A stretch of DNA of 64,000 nucleotides from Prorocentrum cordatum (GCA_963575745.1 CAUYUJ010016068.1:207500-271499), one strand, 5' to 3'; counted from the stretch's first letter, positions 1 through 10,400 are shown. Numbers and translations are program-made. The notes: generated by a model not told the origin, from the letters alone.

Positions 1-69
1 CGAAACCGTGCGGTGCCCCCGAATGCCCACCGACTCACCACGCGGTGTGGTCACCACCCTGCCTGTACA

Positions 70-230
70 GGGGCCCCAGGACACATAAACAAATACACAC
101 AAATAAAGATACTCCCCATATTTTCCTATATTTTTCCGGGTGTCTGTCCTCCCCCCCACTTCCCATAGTTTCCCATATTTTCCTAGGGAATCGTCGGTTA
201 ATTGTGTCTGTGTGGTTTCTTCCCTCCTGA
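70..230. mobile_element. Family D short interspersed element, copy 1
   Basis: One of seven full copies in the window of a roughly 160-bp element. It opens with GGGGCCC then ACACA-rich sequence, has a CCCCATATTTTCC / TTCCCATAG middle, and closes with ATTGTGTCTGTGTG and a CCCTCCTGA end. The ACACA-rich left side and TGTGT-rich right side are partly complementary, so the single strand can fold. No coding capacity. It looks like a non-autonomous DNA element; the class is inferred from ends and copy number only. Confidence 0.75.
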
Positions 231-266
231 GCCTGGGGGCCCCCGAGAGAAGGCTGCTCTCTCTTT

Positions 267-473
267 CGGCGGTGCCCACGCTGTGGGGGGCCAGAGGAGG
301 AGGAGGAGGAGGAGGAGGAGGAGGAGGAGGAGGAGGAGGAGGAGGAGGAGGAGGAGGAGGAGGAGGGGGAGAAGGGGGAGGCGGAGGAGGAGGAGGAGGA
401 GGAGGAGGAGGAGGAGGAGGAGGAGGAGGAGGAGAAGAAGGCGGAGGAGGAGGAGGAGGGCGGCGGTGCCCAC
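267..473. repeat. GGA triplet array bracketed by a 13-bp direct repeat
   Basis: Uninterrupted to lightly interrupted GGA repeats fill about 293-460. The same 13 bases, CGGCGGTGCCCAC, stand immediately to the left (267-279) and right (461-473). The poly-Gly/Glu/Arg and poly-Ser/Pro/Leu open frames through it are repeat artefacts. Confidence 0.85.
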
Positions 474-564
474 CCCGGCAGCTCCCTCGAGACCTCGGCT
501 CGCGGAGGCGCCGGGGCGGGGCCCTGGGCAGGGGGGCTTCTCACAGAGAGGGAGAGGCCCCCTT

Positions 565-726
565 TGAATGGGGAACTGGGACACACAAATAAATACACAC
601 AACTTTAAACTATTCTCCATATGTTCACATATGTTCTGGGTTTTTGTCTTCCCCCCCACTTCCCATATTTCCCTTGTTTTCTGGGGAAACGACGATTGAT
701 TGTGTCTGTGGTTTTTCCCCTCCTGA
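565..726. mobile_element. Family D short interspersed element, copy 2
   Basis: Same order of blocks as the copy at 70-230: GGGG near the left end, ACACACAAATAAATACACAC, a CCATATGTT middle, then GATTGTGTCTGTG and CCCCTCCTGA. The left flank ends in CCCTT and the right flank begins CCCTT, consistent with a 5-bp target duplication, although the exact left boundary is uncertain. Confidence 0.75.
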
Positions 727-758
727 CCCTTGTTGGGGCTGGAAACTTCGGAGCCTCG

Positions 759-1098
759 CCATCGCTCGGGCGTCCACTCCTCGTGCGCGTTTCGCTTCGT
801 GCGCGTACTGCTCGCAGGATGGTTTTGGACGCCCGGAATGGGTACGGACAGAATGGGTGCAATGCCCAACAACAGAGGTTGTGCCAAACCATCAGCGGCC
901 GCTGTTGGGCAAGCGGCCTTCTGTCTCAAATGGACACAGGCCGCGGCGGCGCGGACAGCGAGTCCTGTTCAAAATGAACAGGAACTGCTGTTGGGCATCG
1001 TACCCATTCTTTCCGTATCCGTTCCGTTCGTGCCGACTGATGCAGGATGCTCCTCGATGCGCCTCGCCCCCCCGAAGATGCACACGTCCGAGCGATGC
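759..1098. mobile_element. Family A MITE split by a nested family B element
   Basis: The ends are inverted repeats of CATCGCTCGGACGT (759-773; complement at about 1084-1098). Intact copies elsewhere (10.0, 52.3 and 54.3 kb) are only 125-145 bp with a GATGCTCCTCGATGG segment inside. Here the same left and right halves are separated by about 214 bp of family B. Family A therefore inserted first. Confidence 0.8.
824..1037 (+). mobile_element. Family B MITE inserted into family A
   Basis: Starts TTTGGACGCCCGGAATGGG and contains the family landmarks: GGGTRCAATGCCCAACAACAG, the central palindrome CAGCGGCCGCTG, GGCCGCGGCGGCGCGGACAG, and the complement GCTGTTGGGCATCGTACCC. Terminal inverted repeats are about 45 bp, with the right one degraded. 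GATG (within CAGGATG-like context) appears on both sides of the insertion and is a possible short target duplication. Confidence 0.8.
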
Positions 1099-1344
1099 AT
1101 GCCCAGACGTGGGCGAACACGTGGAGCCAGCACGCAGCGTGGGAGCGAGGATGTTTTGAACACGGCACGTGCTGCGTCTCGAGGCGCGCGCGCGTCGGGG
1201 CAGCCAGCCTTGGGACCCGGCCCCGCTCGGGAGCTCCTCAGGACACTGGACACTCTAACAATACGATAATTGAATTAAAGATGCCGTTAACATGTGATAA
1301 AACATGTTCTAAACATGTTCCGAGCCTTTTCTCTTGACAGATTA
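1099..1344. other. Unassigned spacer
   Basis: No coding region or repeat was recognised. A small inverted repeat AACATGT / ACATGTT lies around 1290-1310. Confidence 0.4.
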
Positions 1345-2120
1345 AAACGTGTTTGAAACATCTTCTGGACATCTGGAAATTAGTTGGCAACATGCTTCCT
1401 CTCCATTAATTCGGCGGTGGACAAACCTCCCTGTAGTAAACTTCCCCTCAGTAAAAACGGCCTGGGACCGAACCCCGCGGACCTGGACCCGCAAAAATGA
1501 CGGCCGCGACGCCCTCTCGCGAGCCAAAAACGGCCAATTCCCTAATCGACGTGTCAGGGTAGGAGGTCTGTCCACCCCCGAAATATCCTTTAGACATCTG
1601 GAACTTATTCGGCAGCATGCTTCCTCTCTTGGCGGCGCGCAGAAGGGGGTGGAGGGAGGGGGGAAGGCCTCTTAAAAGGAGGCTGCTTCTCAGAAGGCGG
1701 CGGCCTCACATCTATACACATGAGGCCCGCGCCTTCTAAGAAGCAGGGGTGCTTCTAAGAAGCCCTCCCCCCTCCCCCCACCCCCTCCCCCACCCCTCCC
1801 CCCCCCTCTGAGGCCCAAACGTGGCGGGCGCAAGCCTGGAAAATAACGGCCACGGCGCCCTCTCGAGAACCGAAAACGGACAATTCACTGATCGACGTGT
1901 CACTGTTGGGGGTCCTGTCCACCCCCGAACCATCTTTTAGACATCTGGAACTCATTTGGCATCATGCTTCCTCTCTTGGCGGCGCGCAGAAGGGGGGGGA
2001 GGGAGGGGGGAAGGCTCCTTGAAAAGGAGGCTGCTTCTCAGAAGGCGGCGGCCTCACATCTATACACAGAAGGCCGGCGCCTTCTGAGAAGCAGGGGTGC
2101 TTCCAAGAAGCCCTCCCCCC
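1345..2120. repeat. Family F direct repeat, two adjacent copies with foldback stems
   Basis: A block containing GACATCTGGAACTYATT, GCATGCTTCCTCTCTTGG and AGAAGGGGG occurs at about 1593 and again about 347 bp later, with a shorter partial start at 1366. Each copy carries a foldback: GCTGCTTCTCAGAAGGCGG paired with CGCCTTCTRAGAAGCAGG across a CACATCTATACACA loop (about 1680-1750 and 2030-2105). A companion block, CGAGAACCGAAAACGGACAA followed by ATCGACGTGTCA, lies at about 1530, 1870 and in a third copy at 6.4 kb. Non-coding. Confidence 0.75.
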
Positions 2121-2204
2121 CTCCCCCCAGCCCCTCTTCGCGTGGCTTCCTCTCCACGGCACTGCCGAGCACCGACCGAGCTAGCAGTGAGGCTGGAGCT
2201 GGCC

Positions 2205-2252
2205 CGAGGAGGAGGAGGAGGAGGAGGAGGAGGAGGAGGAGGAGGAGGAGGT
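2205..2252. repeat. Short GGA triplet array
   Basis: About 15 GGA units directly followed by GTCTGTCCACCCCCGA, a piece of the family F repeat that also occurs at about 1566 and 1917. Confidence 0.85.
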
Positions 2253-2487
2253 CTGTCCACCCCCGATCCTCCCCATTGATCGACCTCCACAAGCCCCCGA
2301 GAGCACCCGAGGCCCCTCGCGAAACGGGGGCGGGAGAGAGCCCGGGGCCCGCCTCCGCCCAGGAGCTCTCCCCGGGAGGAGCAGCACGGGCCCCGGAGCC
2401 CCCCCCCCCGCGCCCCGCGCGGGGGCTCCAGGGCAGACCAAGAGGCGCCGCTCCGGCGACTCCGCGATGTCTTTGTGCAGCGCTCCC

Positions 2488-3010
2488 CCACTCCCACGGG
2501 CTCCCCACTCCCCAGGGAAAATCCCCCAGGGAAAATCCCCCAGGGAAGCCCCCAGGAAGCCCCCAGGAAGCCCCCAGGAAGCCCCCAGGAAGCCCCCAGG
2601 GATCCCCCAGGAATCCCCCAGGAAGCCCCCAGGATCCCCCACTATCTTTCCCAGAGCTCCCCACTCCCACGGGCTGCCCACTCCCAGGGAAGCCCCCAGG
2701 ATCCCCCATCTTTTTCCATGCCCGCATAGGGTTTTTCCATGCTCCCCACTCCCACGGGCTCCCCACTCCCCAGGGAAGCCCCCAGGAATCCCCCAGGAAG
2801 CCCCCAGGAAGCCCCCAGGAAGCCCCCAGGAATCCCCCAGGAAGCCCCCAGGAGTCCCCCAGGATCCCCCAGGATCCCCCAGGGATCCCCCAGGAATCCC
2901 CCAGGATCTCCCACTATCTTTCCCAGCGCTCCCCACTCCCACGGGCTCCCCACTCCCCAGGGAAGCCCCCAGGATCCCCCCTATCTTTTGTTCCATGCCT
3001 CCGTATAGGG
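2488..3010. repeat. 11-bp CCCCCAGGAAG minisatellite in a higher-order array
   Basis: Runs of the 11-mer CCCCCAGGAAG/CCCCCAGGATC are broken by a punctuating block, CTCCCCACTCCCACGGGCT, at about 2490, 2660, 2745 and 2930. This gives a higher-order unit of roughly 85-190 bp. The unit is open on both strands, which explains the long Pro/Gly-rich open frames; I do not treat them as genes. Confidence 0.85.
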
Positions 3011-3044
3011 TTTTTCCGGCCCCAGCCTTCCCAAGGATATTCCT

Positions 3045-3118
3045 GGAACCTCGTCTTCCCTCCCCCTCCCATAACCCATCTCTTCTTGGGAATCGACGTT
3101 TCTTTGTGTCCGAGTGTC
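3045..3118. mobile_element. Partial family D element
   Basis: Only the middle and right part of family D is recognisable: CCCTCCCATA, TTGGGAATCGACG and TTTGTGTCCG. The ACACA-rich left end is missing or decayed. Confidence 0.5.
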
Positions 3119-3280
3119 TGGAGATGGGGGGGGTCTTGCCAGCCGCCCCCCCCAGCCTGCGACGACTCCATGACCAGGACAAAGCAGGACCAGCCCAAGC
3201 CGGGAACCTCTGAGATGCAGCGGTTCGGGGCTGCATCGGGCGCCGCGGCCGCTCCTGAGCCTTCTGGAACGTCCTGGAAC

Positions 3281-3480
3281 TTTGGACGCCCGGAATGGGT
3301 ACGGAAAGAACGGGCACAATGCCCAACAACAGATGTTGCCCCAGACCAGCAGCGGCCGCTGCTGGGCAGGCGGCCTCCTGCCTCGAACGGACACAGGCCG
3401 CGGCGGCGCGGACAGCGAGTCCTGTTCAAAAGGAACGGGAACTGCTGTTGGGCACTGTACCCATTCTTTCCGTACCCCTT
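3281..3480 (+). mobile_element. Family B MITE, right end truncated
   Basis: Left terminus TTTGGACGCCCGGAATGGG is complete, and the CCAACAACAG, GGCCGCTG and CATTCTTTCCGTACCC landmarks are in order. The expected right terminus (GGGCGTCCAAA) is missing: at about 3480 the sequence passes into TTCCCTCGCC and a long GGA array. Confidence 0.8.
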
Positions 3481-3810
3481 CCCTCGCCTCATGGGGGAGG
3501 AGGAGGAGGAGGAGGAGGAGGAGGAGGAGGAGGAGGAGGAGGAGGAGGAGGAGGAGGAGGAGGAGGAGGAGGAGGAGGAGGAGGAGGAGGGAGGAGGAGG
3601 AGGAGGAGGAGGAGGAGGAGAGGGGAGGAGGAGGAGGAGGAGGAGGAGGAGGAGGAGGAGGAGGAGGAGGAGGAGGAGGAGGAGGAGGAGGAGGAGGAGG
3701 AGAGGAGGAGGAGGAGGAGGAGGAGGAGGAGGAGGAGGAGGAGGAGGAGGAGGAGGGGAGGAGGAGGAGGAGGAGGAGGAGGAGGAGGAGGAGGTATCCC
3801 TTCCCTCGCC
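3472..3810. repeat. Long GGA array bracketed by a 17-bp direct repeat
   Basis: About 300 bp of GGA with a few phase slips. The flanks GTACCCCTTCCCTCGCC (3472-3488) and GTATCCCTTCCCTCGCC (3794-3810) match at 16 of 17 positions, and the left one overlaps the broken end of the family B copy. Non-coding. Confidence 0.85.
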
Positions 3811-3950
3811 CCGCCCGGCCCCACCCACTCGCCCTGCACCCCCCCATATGTGCCTCGCGCGCGGCGGCAATGATTGGGAGAGAGTGCGTTGCCGTCGACG
3901 CCAACGGGCAGGATCAGTCAGCATCGAACCGGGAGAAGCCGGATCGAATC

Positions 3951-4163
3951 TTTGGACGCCCGACATGGGCACTGAAAGAGTGGGTACGATGCCCAACAGC
4001 AGTTCCTGTTCATTCTGAACAGGGCTCGCTGTCCGCGCTGCCGCGGCCTGTGTCCGTTCGAGACGGGAGGCCGCCTGTCCAACAGCGGCCGCTGTTGGTT
4101 TGGGACAACATTTGTTGTTGGGCATCGTACCCATTCTTTCGGTACCCATTTCGGGTGTCCAAA
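3951..4163 (-). mobile_element. Complete family B MITE with 5-bp target duplication
   Basis: The reference copy of family B: 213 bp from TTTGGACGCCCG to CGGGTGTCCAAA, with terminal inverted repeats of about 45 bp, both carrying a GGGTACGATGCCCAACA-type segment. It lies in the opposite orientation to the 3.3-kb copy. GAATC stands directly outside both ends (3946-3950 and 4164-4168), a perfect 5-bp target-site duplication. No coding capacity. Confidence 0.9.
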
Positions 4164-4169
4164 GAATCG

Positions 4170-5400
4170 GAATGAGCGTCGGATCGGGCCGCATCGGCAC
4201 AGAATCGAAATCGAATCGGATCGTGTGCGCCAGAAGGGGAACCGACGCCACGCAAACGTGGGGCCGCATCGAACCGTCGGAATCCCATCAGCCCTTTACG
4301 GCGTGCGTAGTGTACGCAGGGACAACAGAAAATCTCAAAATGTGCCTATCGCCTTAGCGCCGCGCACATCCGTCATAAACTTGAGGGATCCACGATCCCG
4401 GTAAGGAACTCGAGTCAAACTTTCGTCTGACGCGCGTGCGACACTTCCCTCTTGCTTGTCTGCAGCCGCTGCCGCCTGCACGTCCTGCTTACGTATCCTC
4501 CTCCTCCTCCTGCTCCTCCTGCTCCTGCTGCTCCTCCTGCTCCTCCGGCTCCAGCTCCTCGGTCGGTCGGTCGGTCGGTCGTGCGGCCAGAGGCCCGGAG
4601 CCGAAATCGAGAGACGGAGGGCAAGAAGACCACTGGGTGAAGAACAAAGCCGAGGCAGCAGCAGGCCCGAGAGTGGAACCAGCTGAGGCCGCGCCGGGGG
4701 CGCAGTCACCAGCACGGTGCAGGAATGCCCGAGGTCACTGCCTGAAAGGTGGGTGTGCGTTGTGAGGCAGGTCGCGGACAAGGGAGGGGGCATTGAATCG
4801 ATGGGAGGGGGTTTGGGATTTCGGATTGGCTTCCGGAGGAGGAGGAGGAATGGATTTCGGATTGGATTTCGGATTGGATGGGGAGGGGAAGGGGCTTTGG
4901 ATTTCGCCACGTGTTCGACGGCTTCCGGAGCCTGCCCCGGCGCCCCTCGAGTTGCCTGACTGGTCGATCGGCGAGGGCACGGTGCGGATGTCGCCGCCGA
5001 GCCCGAGGAGCCAACGGGAGCCTCCGAGAACGTCCCGGAGGTTGCCCGCCATGCGGCTCCCTGGAGGACTGGGCCGCGTCCCCAGCACCGGCATTTCATC
5101 CCGAATCGACTGTTGAAGGGAAGGGAAGGGAAGGGAACGGAGAGAGATGGAGGAGGAGATGGAGAAGGAGAAGGAGGAGGAGGAGGAGGAGGAAGGGAGG
5201 AGGAGGAGTGAGGAGGGTCCCGTGGCCTGGCTGGGAAGGGTTCGGATCTCGCCGCCGAGCGATGGGAGGAAGCGCCGGGCACGCCGCGCGGCAGCGCTCG
5301 CCGCTCTGGCCGCGCGCCGGCCCGCGGCGGGGCTGCCGGAGGTGCACCCGACCGAAGCGGCGCCGCGGCAGAACTTGCCAGCCTCGAACGTACCCCCATC
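4170..5400. other. Unassigned region with short simple repeats
   Basis: No gene recognised. Contains a CTC/CTG tract (about 4497-4560), GGTC repeats (4560-4580), tandem GGATTTCGGATTGG (about 4815-4880) and a GGA tract (5145-5215). The long minus-strand open frame over it is Ser/Pro/Arg-rich without any domain. Confidence 0.4.
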
Positions 5401-5407
5401 CCTAAGA

Positions 5408-5601
5408 TCGGGAGCGGCCAAGAGGGGGGTGTCCAAGAGGGGGGGGTGCAAATCATGACCGGCGGCATGTGCGCGGCCCAGCGGGGGGGGCAGGGACGTA
5501 ATGAAACAAGAAAAGGCGCCATGAAATCTGGGGAAATATCATGGCCCCCGCCATGATATCCACCCCCCCCTAGTCATCACCCCCCTCTTTTCCGCCCCCG
5601 A
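5408..5601. mobile_element. Family E MITE, copy 1, with TAAGA target duplication
   Basis: Terminal inverted repeats of about 24 bp begin TCGGGAGCGG and end CCGCCCCCGA, then AAGAGGGGGGTG against CACCCCCCTCTT. An internal foldback, ATATCATGGC...GCCATGATAT, is adjacent. TAAGA flanks both ends exactly (5403-5407 and 5602-5606). The element is 194 bp with no coding capacity. Confidence 0.9.
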
Positions 5602-5606
5602 TAAGA

Positions 5607-5899
5607 TTGACACGCCAGAAGGCGATGACAAAATCCTAGGGATACGCCCTCAAATAAAATAAGGGAACCCCTGAGAGCGGCCTCGTGACGAGAAGGTGCC
5701 CAGCACAGGGCTAGGGATAGGTCCACAGGCCGGTAGAAAGAGCGCCCGCCGCCGGCCGCGCCGAGCGCACACGGAGCGCGGGCGCCGAGGGCGCAGGACG
5801 CGCGGGGGGGGGCGGCGCGGGTCATGACGGTGCCCGACATGGTGCCGGGCGGCGGCAGGATGGTGAGGCCGGTGATGCGGACCTGCGGTGCGCAAGGAA
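5607..5899. other. Unassigned spacer
   Basis: GC-rich sequence without a recognisable gene or repeat. Confidence 0.3.
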
Positions 5900-6065
5900 T
5901 GAAGGGGCCCCAGGACGCACAAAGAAATGCACACAAATAAAAAGAGTCTCCATATTTTTTCCCATCTGTTCTGGGTTTTGGGCTTCCCCCTCCACTTCCC
6001 ATAGTTTCCTATACTTTCCTGGGAATCGACGATTCATTGTGTCTGTGTGTTTTTTCCCCTCCTGA
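5900..6065. mobile_element. Family D short interspersed element, copy 3
   Basis: Ends TGAAGGGGCCCC and CCCCTCCTGA, with the ACACAAATAAA and ATTGTGTCTGTGTG blocks in place. Same order and spacing as the other copies. Confidence 0.75.
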
Positions 6066-6264
6066 AGGGAGGGAGCCAGAAGCCGCCCAGGTGGGCTCCA
6101 CATGGAGTGCACACGGGGTCCGATGGCATGGCATCGGCGAGGTATCGGCCAGGCCGTCCACGCATCGTCGACGTCAGATTGGGAGGGCACGGGCTTCACA
6201 GCGAGCCGCATCGCTGTGCAGCGGCGCTGCGGAAGGATCCTCTGGTAACCACTGGGAGACTTGT

Positions 6265-6440
6265 AAAACTCGGGGGTGGACAGACCCCCTTTAGTAAAAC
6301 GTGGTTTAGTGAAAACGACCTGAGGCCCAAACCTGGCGGGCGCAAGCCTGGAAAAATACGGCCACGGCGCCATCTCGAGAACCGAAAACGGACAATTCAC
6401 TAATCGACGTGTCACTGTCGGGGGCTCTGTGAACCCCCGT
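6265..6440. repeat. Family F repeat, dispersed third copy
   Basis: Matches the 1.8-kb copy through GGCGGGCGCAAGCCTGGAAAA, CGAGAACCGAAAACGGACAA and TCGACGTGTCACTGT. It is flanked by GGGGGTGGACAGACCCC at the left and a related CCCCC stretch at the right. Confidence 0.75.
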
Positions 6441-7299
6441 AAAACCGGGTCCTTGAAGAAACGGGTCCTGGGATGGCTGCGCCGTTGCCAGTCCCCTCGG
6501 CCCTCCGCGGACCCCGCGGCCGTCAAACTTACGCCTCGAAGAATCCGAAGACCAACAACATATGCAGCGGGGACAGGGGTGCGACCACGGCCATGTGCAC
6601 ATTAATACATGCTTACCAGGGAACATGGCCTCCTGATCAAACATGTACTCGGCATTGAGATCATTGAAACAAGAACATGATTCCTGAATGCATTGTCCGG
6701 AATTCTGCCGGTCCGGGCTGTGTAGGGCTCCCCGTTCCCCCTTGTGGGACTCTTCTGCGATCCTCATTCACCACTGTCAGAGCCCACGAGCGAAACGCGA
6801 TGAGGGAAGAACGACTCAGCATGCGGAGCTGGTCCGTGGGGAAGCCCCAGGGGGTCTGGGACCCGCTTCCCTCAGGATCCATTCCCGTTTCATTCATGGC
6901 GACTGCGATGAGGAGGGGGCCATGGCTGAGACCAAAGGGGCGCGGACGTGGGTGGCTGGCGCAAAAGAGGAGGGACAGCATTCAAACCGAACGCTCATGG
7001 GCAAGGTCCTACCTCTCCATCCTGCCTCCAAGCCCCATTTGGCGATGAGTCGGCGATCAAGTCTCGACGTGCCCCCCCCACTATTCGACGCCCCTGAGGG
7101 GAATGGCCGTGGCGTGGAGGAGGAGGGGAGGGCCGTAACAGGGAGGGCAGGGTGTGCAAGCGCGCGTCGAGGACGGGGACGTCTTCACACGATGCGCTTC
7201 TCAGCCCAGGCTCGAGGAATCAACAACGGCACAAACACTCATCTGCTTTCGGAAGTCCGCGCGGAGCTCTTCGGCCTGCCAGGGGGGGGGGCCCGACGA
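6441..7299. other. Unassigned region
   Basis: Two overlapping plus-strand open frames (123 and 237 codons) cover 6677-7401, but neither shows a domain, signal or sensible composition. I leave them as unsupported. Confidence 0.3.
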
Positions 7300-8260
7300 C
7301 TTTCAGCGCATGATTTTGAAGCGGCTGTTCGCGGCGCCAAGGCGAGACCCCACTTCGAAAAAGGCCCGCCCTCCAGCCGTGAGGCTGGCGTTCGCGTTTA
7401 ATAAGGCACGTGCTCGGCGCCGAGGCGAGAGCACTAGTTTGAAAAAACCGCCCCCACGTCATCCTTGAAAGCGATTATATGTTTGAACGTGAAATGTTTG
7501 AACGCGTTGAGATGTTGAAAGCGGCATCCTTGAACGTGAAAGCGTTGAGATGTTTGAAAGCGTTGAGATGTTTGAAACCGTCCCTTGGCCAGCGGCATCC
7601 TTGAAAGCGAATTGGATGTCTGAACGTGAATGCTCGCGGCGCGAGGGCGAGGGCCACAACCTGAACACCTGCCCCTTCACCCTGGATTCAAGTGTGCTAA
7701 GGTGCGCGCGGCGCCGAAGCGAAATCCGACTCTCGATCCTTTTTGACGGGGCCCTGGGACACACAGATAAATACACTCATATAACAGGATGCCCCATATT
7801 TTTTCTGTATGTTCTGGGTTTTTGTCTTCCCCCCCACTTCCTATAGTTTCACATCTGTTCTGGGGAATCGACGATTAATTGTGCCTGTGTGTGCAGTCTT
7901 TCCCTCTTGACCCTTTCCATCCCCCACACAGCTGCAAACTTTGAACAGGATTGCTCGCGGCGCCAGGGCGGGAGCCACATGTTGACAACCGCACCCCCCT
8001 CCATCGATGAAACTGTTACAAGCGTGTGCAGCGAATGTGCGCGGCGCAAGGGCGAGAACCACATTTTGAAACCGCCCCCCTCCATCCGCAAAACTGCTGC
8101 AAATTTTGAAAACGAATGTCTGCGGCGTTAAAGCGAGAACATGTTGACCCCCTGCTTCCATCAGTGGGACTGTTGAAACCGTTTGATTCGAGTGTGCGCG
8201 GCACTACGCAGGGAACCACATGTTGAAAACGACACCCTGCATCGTGTAGCTTCAGGGTCA
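7300..8260. repeat. Degenerate repeat of about 80-90 bp (GCGGCGC...GCGAG...TTGAAA)
   Basis: About eight diverged copies of a pattern TGTGCGCGGCGCNAGGGCGAG followed by CCACATNTTGAAAACCGCCCCCCTCCAT begin near 7325, 7410, 7635, 7705, 7955, 8035, 8122 and 8195. A shorter repeat GTTTGAAAGCGTTGAGAT runs from about 7485 to 7575. Non-coding. Confidence 0.7.
7743..7910. mobile_element. Family D short interspersed element, copy 4
   Basis: Inserted inside the degenerate repeat field. Left end TTGACGGGGCCC, right end CCCTCTTGA, with the ACACAGATAAATACAC and ATTGTGCCTGTGTG blocks between. Confidence 0.75.
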
Positions 8261-8817
8261 AATTTGTGGAGAAGTCTCAGGCGAAACGCCCGGCCAACCC
8301 TACCGATAAATCTGACAGTGCGACTGGCATGAGTTATCCACAAGGAATGTTAGCCAGCGTGGACACAAACAGCGCTTACCTACAATCTACGCGGTGCAAT
8401 CTAGGTGGTGTAACCGATGAATTGACAACTTCCACGCCCTTGCAAACATCTCACCCACCCACCCGCAACTTGGTTTGCAAAACCCATGCGGCGGCGATTG
8501 CGCTGAGTGCTTGGCGTTGGCTGGTGCATCTCTGCGGCCGCGCTAGCCCGCGCATGCTCGCGTGCACAGCGGCTAGCTAGTTTGGTGCGACCGACGCGGC
8601 CGCGATAACGCTGACCGCCGGGCACTTCCCAGCGGGCACTTCAGTGCGAGTCGGTGACTCGGGCGGGCGCGGTATCATGGCGACGCCAACTGCGGCAGAC
8701 ACGATTATGAGAATAGCGATGCTGATGCCGATGGTGGTGATGACGACGGCAAGGCCAATGACGGCGCCGATGGTGATCACGCCCGCCGATAGCGAAGACG
8801 ATGTCCTCGGGTCGGCG
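8261..8817. other. Unassigned spacer
   Basis: No gene or clear repeat seen. Short TGATG/CGATG-rich stretches occur near 8700-8800. Confidence 0.3.
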
Positions 8818-9520
8818 ATGAAGGTTTTCGACATGCGCGCGCGGCCAACGCGCGCGAGTGGCCCGCGTGATATTATTTGAAACGGATCGTGCCCCCCAGC
8901 ACGCGCGCAAGGGCGTTCGAATGAGTTCGACATGCGGCGCGAGAGGTCCGTTTGGTATATGTTGATGAACATTTTGGAGAACCGATGGCTTCCGTAAGAA
9001 TGCGCAAAACCGCGAGCGCAGGACTGTTCTTTTCAAAACTCATGTTCGAAAACTGAATGTGTTGATATGTTTTCGGGACGCTCGATTATGAAACCCGTAC
9101 GAACCCTCAGGTGTTTGAAAGATTTCGGCATGCGCGCGCGACGACGCGCGCGTGTGCATGTCGTCTCACCTGTTGCAAGGTGTTTTGGCGGCAGCAAGCG
9201 CGCAAGGGCATTCGAACGATTCCGACATACGTGCGCGAGAGGCCCGTCTCGTAGCAACAAATGAACATTTGAAAAAAAAACACTGGTTGTCTGAAGAATT
9301 CGCACCAGCGCGGGCGCAGACTTGTTTTGAAAACCCTTGTTGCGAAACTATGGTCATGTGTTTTAGTGACTCTCGGTTTTGAAACCCTGACGAAACCAAC
9401 GGTTTTTGAAGGATGTCGGCATGCGCGCGCGACGACGCGCGCGTGCACGTCGCCCCATGTTTTGCAAGGGATTATTGAAAACTTATTTCTGTTGATAAAC
9501 GAGTGCGCACGCAAAGTGTT
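8818..9520. repeat. Satellite of about 290 bp, two full and one partial monomer
   Basis: Monomers start near 8818, 9113 and 9403, each with TTTGAAGGATKTCGGCATGC-like sequence followed by a CG palindrome (GCGCGCGCGACGACGCGCGC type). Further in, each full monomer has GCGCGCAAGGGCRTTCGAA, CGCGAGAGGYCCGT, GTTGATGAACATTT-like sequence and ATGAAACCC. The repeated minus-strand open frames inside are diverged copies of one another and reflect the monomer, not a gene. Confidence 0.8.
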
Positions 9521-9734
9521 TTTGCAGAAGATGAGGAGGGGAACCGATACCGGCCTGCCCGGGATGGTGCGAATTTATAGTTGCGATGGACGGTGGGGCA
9601 GAATCATATGCAAATTGGAATTTAGAAAAAGGTGGTCCGTTTACCCAGGGGGGTCGATCCTAATACCTTGTTAGACAGGAAAGTCAATGTGGTTTAACCT
9701 AGATGGTGTAGTCCACGGGTGGTGCAATCCACTT

Positions 9735-9975
9735 GCAATGCACAGCAATGGTAAGCAACGCAACGCAAAGCAACGCAAAACAATGCAAACCAATGCAAGC
9801 AATGAAAAACCATTGGCGATTGTAAAAGCGGCGCGTAGCATTACAAGGAAACCCTAAGCAACGCAAAGCAATGCAAATCAGCCCAACGCAATGCAATGGA
9901 AAACAACGCAAATACCTGACAAGCAAAGCAACGCAACGCAAATTAATGCAACGCAAGACAATGAAACGCAAGGCG
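9735..9975. repeat. Degenerate GCAATGCAAA short repeat
   Basis: A field of imperfect GCAACGCAAAGCAATGCAAA units. Most phases include a CAA/GCA decamer. Non-coding. Confidence 0.75.
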
Positions 9976-10017
9976 AATACAAGTGCAGACACTGCTTGGG
10001 GAAGAGGGATGGGCTGG

Positions 10018-10160
10018 CCATCGCTCGGACGTCCATTCCCTGTGCTTTTTTCGGTTTCGTGCGTGGTTTTTTTTTTTCGCCCAATGATCAAGAATGCTCC
10101 TCGATGGTCCTCGCCGAAAGAATAATGAAGGACAAATGCACGCGTCCGAGCGATGCCAAG
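10018..10160. mobile_element. Family A MITE
   Basis: Uninterrupted copy of about 143 bp. Left CCATCGCTCGGACGTCCA, right GCGTCCGAGCGATGCCAAG, with TTTCGGTTTCGTGCGTG, a T-run and GCTCCTCGATGGTCCTCGCC between. Confidence 0.85.
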
Positions 10161-10164
10161 TGGG

Positions 10165-10400
10165 GGAAGGGGGAGGCGAGGGAGGCGAGGGGAGGGAGGG
10201 AAGGGGGGGGAGGGGGAGGGGAGGGGGGGGAGGGAGGCGAGGGAGGCGATGAGGGAGGGGGAGGGAGGCGAGGGAGGGAGGGAGGGAGGAGGCGAGGGGA
10301 GGATGGGAGAGGGGGGCGAGGGGGAGGAGAGGGAGGTTGGGAGGGGGAGGAGAGGGAGATGGGGGGGGGGGAGACGGAGGGCCGAGACGGGGAGGAGCGC
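10165..10400 (+). repeat. G-rich GGGAGGCGAGGGAGG tract
   Basis: Irregular repeats of GGGAGG/GGGGGAGG with many closely spaced runs of three or more G, giving strong G-quadruplex potential on the plus strand. No gene. Confidence 0.8.

Noticed and set aside
140-592. Poly-Gly/Arg/Ser open frames through GGA arrays
   Set aside because: A pure triplet array has no stops in any frame; all six frames are open, with homopolymer content and no domain.
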